Shown piece after piece: positions 58,303 through 64,000 of a DNA stretch of 64,000 nt. Each line of letters opens with the position of its first letter. Positions within the stretch are counted from its first letter, which is position 1. The notes below the pieces were generated by a model. That model ran no database searches. It was not told the DNA's origin and saw nothing but the letters and a program-made list of their open reading frames with translations. Source of the stretch: CAG-557 sp045540315. GTDB lineage: Bacteria > Bacillota > Clostridia > Oscillospirales > Acutalibacteraceae. The position numbers were made by a program, and so were the translations under genes. The stretch is from the NCBI GenBank assembly GCA_045540315.1, contig JAZQHA010000038.1, positions 42,939 to 106,938 on the forward strand, given 5' to 3'.

Positions 58303-59634
58303 TTAAACTTTATATTTTTTTCTTACCCGAGCTCGTTTGCGACGAGCTTTTTTGTTATATACAACACATAAAAACAAGTAAGCTATAAATAATAAAATGG
58401 AAATGGCTAGTGCAATTTTAAACCAGAGCGAGCTAATTATTTTAGTAATGCATTGAATGATATATAAAATAATATTTCTATCAACATCTTCCGCAGATAC
58501 TAAATCAACACGGGATAATTCTTTGTTTGCGTATGACAACACAGCCGTGCCTAGCTTTTGGCCGACTTTAATGGGAGCATCAATAGAGTCGGACTTTTCG
58601 ATTTTTACATCTATGCTTGTTGTACTTACACCTTTTGGCAGAAGTGCAGAGTAATTTTCTGCGGGATAAAGCATGGTACTATCCTTATTAGTGGTAAGGT
58701 TAATTTTTATTTCGCCAATAGGGTCATTTTTTTTGAAGATTGGCTTGAGTGAAAGATTTGTAAAGGCCCACCTGTACAATGCTTTTGAGTCTAACATAGC
58801 GTAGTTATCTGTGATTTTTTTACCATTAGCATCTTTAATGGGTGCCCCCATCGCAACGCATAAGTACGAATATCCATTATAAACAGCAGAAGAAACTAAA
58901 CAGTATCCGGCTTCATCTTCGTGGCCAGTCTTTATGCCTTTAGCGTACTGATAATAATATTTACCGCCTCTAGCTGGGTCAATCATACTGTTGGTAGTTA
59001 CTAGTGGATAACGGTCGTTGCCGAGAATATACGAGGTAGACAGAGTGCAGATATCCATGAATTGCGGCAACCCCATAGCGTATTTTGTCATGATAGCCAT
59101 ATCTCGAGCTGTTGTATAGTGGTCAGGCGCATGAAGTCCATGAGGATTAACAAAATGAGTACCAGTACATCCGAGCTCTGTAGCCTTTGTGTTCATCAAG
59201 TCGACAAACTTGCTAATGTCTCCGTTACCAATGTAGTCCGCCAAAACTAATGAAGCGTCATTTCCAGACTTTATCATCAAACAATGTAAGAGCTGCGTAA
59301 CAGACCAAGTTTCATCAGCTTTAAGGTTGGCAATAGAACTACCTGTGCCAAGTAAAGTGTCAATTAACGATTTTTTTACGGTTATTTTTGTATTGTCAAT
59401 GTCTTGAATATTTTCAACCGCGACGATGTATGTCATGACCTTCGTGAGAGACGCTGGATACATTTTTTTATCAATGTTTTTCTCAAAAACGGGTGCATCG
59501 GTGTCTAAGCTGTAAAGGTATAGTGCCTCGCAAGAGGGATTAAAGTCGATGTTAAAATTTGCTGCAGATGTCGGTGTTGTAAAAATAACTAGTAGCAAAA
59601 ACGCAAAACAAGAATATATGACTTTTTTTATCAT
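58303..59634 (-). CDS. D-alanyl-D-alanine carboxypeptidase (DacF/PBP5 family)
   Basis: A 443-residue class C penicillin-binding protein trimming the terminal D-Ala of peptidoglycan stem peptides. Signal peptide 1-24 (MIKKVIYSCFAFLLLVIFTTPTSA). Catalytic motifs: SLTK at 62-65, SGN at 123-125, KTG at 235-237. A C-terminal PBP5-like beta domain is followed by a membrane helix (~405-430) and a very basic tail (KKARRKRARVRKKYK), so it is anchored by a true helix instead of an amphipathic one. RBS AGAGGAG on the minus strand. Single gene with its own promoter and shared terminator. Confidence 0.92.
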   Translation of the reverse strand: MIKKVIYSCFAFLLLVIFTTPTSAANFNIDFNPSCEALYLYSLDTDAPVFEKNIDKKMYPASLTKVMTYIVAVENIQDIDNTKITVKKSLIDTLLGTGSSIANLKADETWSVTQLLHCLMIKSGNDASLVLADYIGNGDISKFVDLMNTKATELGCTGTHFVNPHGLHAPDHYTTARDMAIMTKYAMGLPQFMDICTLSTSYILGNDRYPLVTTNSMIDPARGGKYYYQYAKGIKTGHEDEAGYCLVSSAVYNGYSYLCVAMGAPIKDANGKKITDNYAMLDSKALYRWAFTNLSLKPIFKKNDPIGEIKINLTTNKDSTMLYPAENYSALLPKGVSTTSIDVKIEKSDSIDAPIKVGQKLGTAVLSYANKELSRVDLVSAEDVDRNIILYIIQCITKIISSLWFKIALAISILLFIAYLFLCVVYNKKARRKRARVRKKYKV

Positions 59635-59669
59635 GGAAAATCTCCTCTAGTTGTGATATCATATGGTAT

Positions 59670-59698
59670 ATTCTACAGTATCTTTTCTATGTTATCAA
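59670..59698 (-). promoter_or_regulatory. Promoter of the carboxypeptidase gene
   Basis: On the minus strand TTGATA (59698-59693), 17-base spacer, TAGAAT (59675-59670), 36 bases before the ATG. Confidence 0.7.
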
Positions 59699-59714
59699 AT
59701 AGAAAAATGGTAGA

Positions 59715-59916
59715 GAGTGCCAGCAGCTAGCCCCAGGTCGCGCCGCGAGGCGCCAAAGGCCCCTACGGGGCCTTCGGCCAGTCCCAAGCTCAACTTTGTT
59801 GAGTTTGGGACCACAAATAAAATAAGTACTTATTTTATTTGGCCTCGCGGCCCGGTTTGGGCTAAGGCAAACATGTAACTACAAAGCTAAAAATAAAATT
59901 CTTAAATACGGCACTC
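59715..59916. repeat. Four-way-junction repeat, copy 9 (full element)
   Basis: Outer inverted repeats GAGTGCC (59715-59721) and GGCACTC (59910-59916). Core 59738-59853 with GCGCCGCGAGGC / GCCTCGCGGCCC, extended by TAGCCC / GGGCTA. Arms: AAGGCCCC-tac-GGGGCCTT, GTCCCAA.CTCAAC-ttt-GTTGAG.TTGGGAC, and CAAATAAAATAAG with perfect complement. Arm 3 lacks the usual AACGAAA start yet still pairs perfectly. Confidence 0.92.
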
Positions 59917-60018
59917 TTCAATATTTGTAACCAGTAATTGTGTTTGCGAATATGATTGAAACATACGTTAAATTTGCATCGTATAGGAATTATTAACTTT
60001 TGACTTGGAGGTGATTTT

Positions 60019-60891
60019 GTGGACAAAAGTAACAGCGAGAAAATTATATATAGAGTCAGCATAAACACTGTAATTGTTAATGTGGTTTTAACGATAATCA
60101 AGTTATTAGCAGGAGTTTTAGGTAACTCTATGGCGCTGATTTCGGATGCGATACATTCGGCGTCTGATGTACTAAGCACTTTTGTTGTTATGATTGGAGC
60201 AAAAATCTCCAACAAAAAAGCCGACGAGAAGCATCCTTATGGACACGAAAAGTTTGAATGCATAGCATCGATTGTTTTGGCGCTGATGCTTTTTGGGACG
60301 GCATTTGCAATTGGTTTTTATGGTGTGGAAAGTATATTTAACCAATCGACAATTATTCCCTCTCAAATAACAGCTTGGGCGGCGTTGCTTTCTATAGTAG
60401 TCAAGGAGTGGATGTATCGCTATACGAAAAAAGCCGCGGATGTAATTAACTCGACATCGTTATATGCAGATGCTTGGCATCATCGTTCTGACTCATTTTC
60501 GTCCATTGGTTCGCTAGTTGGTGTTATCGGTGCTATGTGTGGATTCCCAATTTTAGATCCAATTGCATCATTGGTAATTTGCGGCATCATAATAAAAGTT
60601 GCTTACGATATTTTGAGGACATCTTTATCGCAAGTTATAGATTCTGCAGCATCATCGGAGGTAGAGCAAAAAATACGTGAAATAATTTTAAGTCACGAAG
60701 AAATAAAAGCAATCGATGTGCTTAAAACAAGGCTTTTTGGCAGCAAAATATACGTCGACGTGGAGGTACAAATCGATAAAAACAAGACGTTTATCGAGGC
60801 ACATAATCTTATTCACAATCTTCACGACGACATCGAAAATAGTAACTCGTCGATAAAACACTGCATGATTCACGCAAATCCGACGGAATAA
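60019..60891 (+). CDS. Cation diffusion facilitator (CDF) transporter
   Basis: A 290-residue metal/proton antiporter with six membrane helices and a C-terminal cytoplasmic domain. Helix 2 carries SDAIHSASDVLSTF (Asp43, Asp50), the loop has KHPYGHEKFE, and helix 5 has ADAWHHRSDSFSS with the HxxxD-type site. The pattern suits Zn, Mn or Fe; specificity cannot be fixed from sequence. GTG start with GGAGGTGAT. The C-terminal domain ends SSIKHCMIHANP. Followed 64 bases later by yunB. Confidence 0.93.
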   Translation: MDKSNSEKIIYRVSINTVIVNVVLTIIKLLAGVLGNSMALISDAIHSASDVLSTFVVMIGAKISNKKADEKHPYGHEKFECIASIVLALMLFGTAFAIGFYGVESIFNQSTIIPSQITAWAALLSIVVKEWMYRYTKKAADVINSTSLYADAWHHRSDSFSSIGSLVGVIGAMCGFPILDPIASLVICGIIIKVAYDILRTSLSQVIDSAASSEVEQKIREIILSHEEIKAIDVLKTRLFGSKIYVDVEVQIDKNKTFIEAHNLIHNLHDDIENSNSSIKHCMIHANPTE

Positions 60892-60955
60892 AATCACGAT
60901 TTTGTCCCCTGTGTGTATACTGAAATTAAGGAGGTATATGCAAGGGGGAAGGCTT

Positions 60956-61594
60956 GTGAGTAGACTTCGGTACAAGCACAGAAAATTATCCGTTAAAATA
61001 AAAGTTATAATTATCCTTGTATTCGTATTTATTATCGCCGTAATATTCGATAGTCACATGAGACCACTTGTCAAATCTGTTTCTAAGTCGCACGCGCAAA
61101 CACTCGCGACAAACGTTATAAATCAAGTGGTATTCGCTGAACTTTCTAGGCTTGATATAGATTATTCCGATATTGTTGATGTCCAAAAAGATGATGACGG
61201 TAAAATCTTAGCGGTAAGTACCGACATGAAAAAAGTAAATTCGCTCAAATCAACGGTGACAATGTCCATACAAGATAAAATCACGACCATGGATATGCCG
61301 AAAACAAAAATACCTCTTGGTTCGTTTACCGGCACTGCGCTGTTTAATGGCCATGGCCCTGGAATTTCTGTGGGAGTTTCTATGTCTGGAGGCGTAGTTA
61401 CAGATTTTAAAAGTGAGTTTGTGGCCGCCGGAATAAATCAGACTAAGCATAGGTTATATCTTGAGGTAGTTACGGATGTTTTAACTTTAATTCCAGGATA
61501 TCCCGTGGAAACTACTGTAAATACGAGCTTCTTAATAGCAGAGACAATTATTGTGGGGGACGTTCCTACATTATTTGCAGAAAATACACGGTAA
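60956..61594 (+). CDS. yunB: Sporulation protein YunB
   Basis: A ~212-residue membrane-anchored protein: basic N-terminus (SRLRYKHRKLSVKIK), one membrane helix (VIIILVFVFIIAVIF), then the YunB domain (HAQTLATNVINQVV, GSFTGTALFNGHGPGISV, AAGINQTKHRLYLEVVTDV, VETTVNTSFLIAETIIVGDVPTLF). In Bacillus it is a sigma-E-dependent sporulation gene. The start is GTG 60956 with GGGGGAAGG; ATG 60938 is in frame but only 3 bases after AAGGAGG. With spoIIR it supports a spore-former. Confidence 0.9.
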   Translation: MSRLRYKHRKLSVKIKVIIILVFVFIIAVIFDSHMRPLVKSVSKSHAQTLATNVINQVVFAELSRLDIDYSDIVDVQKDDDGKILAVSTDMKKVNSLKSTVTMSIQDKITTMDMPKTKIPLGSFTGTALFNGHGPGISVGVSMSGGVVTDFKSEFVAAGINQTKHRLYLEVVTDVLTLIPGYPVETTVNTSFLIAETIIVGDVPTLFAENTR

Positions 61595-61619
61595 ATTATC
61601 AAAGGGTGAATATTTAAAT

Positions 61620-61816
61620 GGGAGTGCCAACCAGTAAAATACCAAGCAGCATCAACCCCTAGGGCGCCGCGAGGCGCCGAAGGCAAAGCCTTCGGCCAGT
61701 CCCAGGCTTTCGCCTGGGACTGCAACGAAAATAAATAAAAATTTATTTTCGTTGGCCTCGCGGCCGTGCTGGGGCAAAGGCGAAAGACATAAGCAAATTC
61801 AAGTAATGGCACTCCC
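61620..61816. repeat. Four-way-junction repeat, copy 10 (full element, best outer repeats)
   Basis: Outer inverted repeats GGGAGTGCCA (61620-61629) and TGGCACTCCC (61807-61816) are perfect over 10 bp. Core at about 61662-61771: GGCGCCGCGAGGC / GCCTCGCGGCC. Arms: GCCGAAGGC-aaa-GCCTTCGGC, AGTCCCAGGC-tttc-GCCTGGGACT, CAACGAAAATAAAT with complement. It fills the yunB-ligA gap. Confidence 0.93.
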
Positions 61817-61850
61817 AGGCAAAATAAGTTAACAAAAGGCAGGATGTTTA

Positions 61851-63836
61851 ATGAATATACTTACAGCAGAAAAATTGATAAGAGAGCTGAAAGAACAAAT
61901 AAATTATCACAATAAAAAGTACTACGATGATGATGCTCCAGAAATTTCCGACTACGAGTACGATATGATGCTGCGACGCTTGGAAACGTTGGAGGCACAA
62001 TTTCCGCAACTAGTCACATTCGACTCACCTACACGAATAATTGGCGGTTCGGCCGCAGCTAAGTTTACGCCAGTTGAGCATCAAGTTAAGATGGAAAGCC
62101 TACATGACTCTTTTGCTCACGATGAGTTGCGTGATTTCGATAAGCGAGTTAAAGCTCAAGTGAGTGATGTTAAATACGTAGTGGAGCCAAAAGTGGATGG
62201 TTTGTCAGTATCGGCAGAGTATGTAAATGGCGTGTTTGTCAGAGGTTCCACGCGAGGCGATGGCCTGGTGGGTGAGGACATTACCGAAAACTTGCGCACG
62301 ATAAAGTCGTTACCGATGCATATAAATGAAGATGTCCCATTTATTGAGGTTCGCGGTGAGGTTTACATGTCGAATGAGAATTTCCTGGCGTTGACTCGCG
62401 AGCAGGAATTGAACGACGAAAAGCCCTTTAAAAACCCACGAAACGCAGCAGCTGGTTCCTTACGGCAAAAAGATGCCAACATTACCAAAAAGCGAAACTT
62501 AGACATTGTTATGTTTAATATTCAGCAAGTTGAGGGAAAAACCTTGTCCGGACACAAGGAGTCGCTGGAGTACTTGACACAATTAGGATTTAACACGTCG
62601 CCTGTGAATGAGCTTTTTGAGGATATCGAGGATGTAATAAATAAAATTGAGCAGTTGGGAGAGTCTCGAGAGCAGTTTCCCTTTGGAATAGATGGCGCCG
62701 TTGTAAAGGTCGACTCGTTTGCACAGAGAAATGAGTTAGGCAGTACGGCAAAGTTTCCACGATGGGCCGAGGCTTTTAAGTATCCTCCAGAGGAAAAGGA
62801 AACTAAACTTTTGAGCATCGAGGTGAATGTTGGCCGAACCGGTGCACTAACTCCAACGGCCATTTTTAAACCGATTTTGTTGGCTGGCACAACTGTGAGT
62901 CGGGCGGTCTTGCACAACGAGGACATGATTCGCGAAAAGGACATAAAGGTAGGCGATACTATCATTGTGCGAAAGGCTGGAGAGATAATTCCGGAAGTGG
63001 TCGCCGTAAAACAGCATAACGAGGACTCCATGGATTTTTGCATGCCAACAGTATGCCCTTCGTGCGGCGCAAAAGTCATCAAGGAAGAAGATGAAGTCGT
63101 CTTACGCTGCACAAATACTCAATGTCCAGCACAGTTACTTCGCCATTTGATTCACTTTGTCTCGCGTGATGCCATGGATATTTCTGGCTTGGGACCGGCT
63201 GTCCTTGAGCAGCTTCTTCAAGACGGGCAAATTTTGTCGATTGTAGATATATATAAGCTGCAACGAGAAAAACTACTTGAGCTGGAGCGTATGGGAGAAA
63301 AATCTGCAGATAATTTACTCAGCGCAATAGAGGCATCTAAAAATTGCGAGTTTTATCGACTAGTTTATGCGCTAGGCATTCGGCACATTGGCAAGGGAGC
63401 CGCAAAACTTTTGGTTAAGGCGTTCCCGAGTATAGAGCGCCTTTATTCAGCTACGGTCGATGATATGGCTGCCATAGATGGTTTTGGTAAAATTATGGCG
63501 CAAAGCGTGGTCGACTATTTCGCAATTGAACAGAATCGTACTCTGATTAGCGAGTTGGAAACTTTAGGTGTCAGGATGCGTGCCGAGGAAATCGCGACAG
63601 GTAATCTCTTTGACGGAAAAACCTTTGTTCTTACGGGTACTCTGCCGACTCTCACTCGCCAGCAGGCAAGTGCGCTAATTGAACAGCAAGGTGGAAAAGT
63701 CTCAAGTAGCGTATCGAAGAAAACCAGTTTCGTTCTTGCTGGCGAGGAGGCCGGCAGTAAATTAACTAAGGCGCAAAATTTAGGTGTGGAGATTCTCTCG
63801 GAGGACCAGTTTTTGCAGATGTTACAAAGCGTATAA
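61851..63836 (+). CDS. ligA: NAD-dependent DNA ligase
   Basis: A 661-residue LigA. Ia domain with YYDDDAPEISDYEYD, adenylation site Lys114 in EPKVDGLS, OB domain after FKYPPEEKET, zinc finger CPSCGAKV...CTNTQCPAQ, helix-hairpin-helix repeats (LSAIEASKNCEFYRLVYALGIRHIGKGAAKLL) and a C-terminal BRCT domain (GKTFVLTGTLPTLTRQQASALIEQQGG). Essential for Okazaki fragment joining. ATG 61851 after AGGATG. Followed by a hairpin terminator. Confidence 0.97.
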   Translation: MNILTAEKLIRELKEQINYHNKKYYDDDAPEISDYEYDMMLRRLETLEAQFPQLVTFDSPTRIIGGSAAAKFTPVEHQVKMESLHDSFAHDELRDFDKRVKAQVSDVKYVVEPKVDGLSVSAEYVNGVFVRGSTRGDGLVGEDITENLRTIKSLPMHINEDVPFIEVRGEVYMSNENFLALTREQELNDEKPFKNPRNAAAGSLRQKDANITKKRNLDIVMFNIQQVEGKTLSGHKESLEYLTQLGFNTSPVNELFEDIEDVINKIEQLGESREQFPFGIDGAVVKVDSFAQRNELGSTAKFPRWAEAFKYPPEEKETKLLSIEVNVGRTGALTPTAIFKPILLAGTTVSRAVLHNEDMIREKDIKVGDTIIVRKAGEIIPEVVAVKQHNEDSMDFCMPTVCPSCGAKVIKEEDEVVLRCTNTQCPAQLLRHLIHFVSRDAMDISGLGPAVLEQLLQDGQILSIVDIYKLQREKLLELERMGEKSADNLLSAIEASKNCEFYRLVYALGIRHIGKGAAKLLVKAFPSIERLYSATVDDMAAIDGFGKIMAQSVVDYFAIEQNRTLISELETLGVRMRAEEIATGNLFDGKTFVLTGTLPTLTRQQASALIEQQGGKVSSSVSKKTSFVLAGEEAGSKLTKAQNLGVEILSEDQFLQMLQSV

Positions 63837-63847
63837 GCAATAAAAAG

Positions 63848-63876
63848 AGCCGTTTAGCTAATGTTAAACGGCTTTC
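63848..63876 (+). terminator. Terminator after ligA
   Basis: AGCCGTTTA / TTAAACGGCT stem with a short loop, followed by only TTTCG, so a weak terminator. Confidence 0.6.
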
Positions 63877-63906
63877 GTCCATATATACAAAAAGCAGCAA
63901 GCCCCA

Positions 63907-64000
63907 GGCCGCGCCGCGAGGCGCCGAGGGCCCCCGAGGGGCCTTCGCCCCCACAAAAGACCAACAAAAATTGGCTTTTGTACACAACGTAAAAAAATTT
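63907..64000. repeat. Four-way-junction repeat, copy 11 (cut by window end)
   Basis: Left outer stem GCCGCGCCGCGAGGC, arm 1 CGAGGGCCCC-cga-GGGGCCTTCG (imperfect), arm 2 ACAAAAGACCAA with TTGGCTTTTGT, and the start of arm 3 AACGTAAAAAAATTT. The right half lies beyond the window. Confidence 0.85.

Noticed and set aside
63600..64000. Repeat copies as integron attC sites
   Set aside because: There are no integrase gene, no R/L box core (GTTRRRY) and no promoterless cassettes; ordinary housekeeping genes lie between copies.

Overview
The window looks like the chromosome of an AT-rich, spore-forming, rod-shaped member of the Clostridia. The support is the Firmicutes-type gene order (infC-rpmI-rplT; topA-trmFO; rnc-smc-ftsY; S10-spc-alpha ribosomal superoperon), the sporulation genes spoIIR and yunB, mreBCD with a class B penicillin-binding protein, strong GGAGG ribosome binding sites, frequent TTG/GTG starts and the standard genetic code. 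Genus cannot be read from the sequence.

Layout. 1-950: end of infC, then rpmI and rplT. 1181-8455: rRNA methyltransferase, dprA, topA, trmFO, plsX, rnc. 8489-18387: smc, ftsY, rdgB, yhbY, yqeK, rsfS, leuS, yebC. 18506-19585: spoIIR (minus) divergent from a TM2 protein. 19867-25716: heterodimeric ABC exporter followed by a tandem duplication that copied the exporter's 3' end and a small membrane-protein gene. 25922-26352: five minus-strand tRNA genes (Gly, Arg, His, Gln, Lys). 26954-34583: dut, mreBCD, PBP2, mgsA, hisS. 34747-38508: a small membrane protein, aspS, and four tandem genes for tiny, very basic secreted proteins. 38994-55280: ribosomal superoperon with secY, adk, map, infA, rpoA, and an unexpected membrane-protein gene between rplW and rplB. 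55350-57147: tandem 0.9-kb duplication carrying a diversifying six-cysteine small protein. 57451-58243: double-glycine peptide gene plus a GNAT acetyltransferase. 58303-63836: D,D-carboxypeptidase, CDF transporter, yunB, ligA.

The most striking feature is a dispersed family of about 80-130 bp palindromic cores. At least eleven complete, one truncated and one decayed copy sit in intergenic gaps. Each has a GC-rich outer stem (GGCCGCGAGGC / GCCTCGCGGCC) enclosing three consecutive hairpins, so it can fold as a four-way junction. Arm sequences differ between copies but stay self-complementary, which is strong covariation. Five copies lie inside an outer inverted repeat GAGTGCC/GGCACTC (elements of about 180-200 bp), and two more have weaker versions of it.

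The housekeeping blocks are ordinary and probably transcribed as operons. The accessory interest lies in the repeat family, the two tandem duplications, the small secreted-protein cluster and the peptide/GNAT pair.
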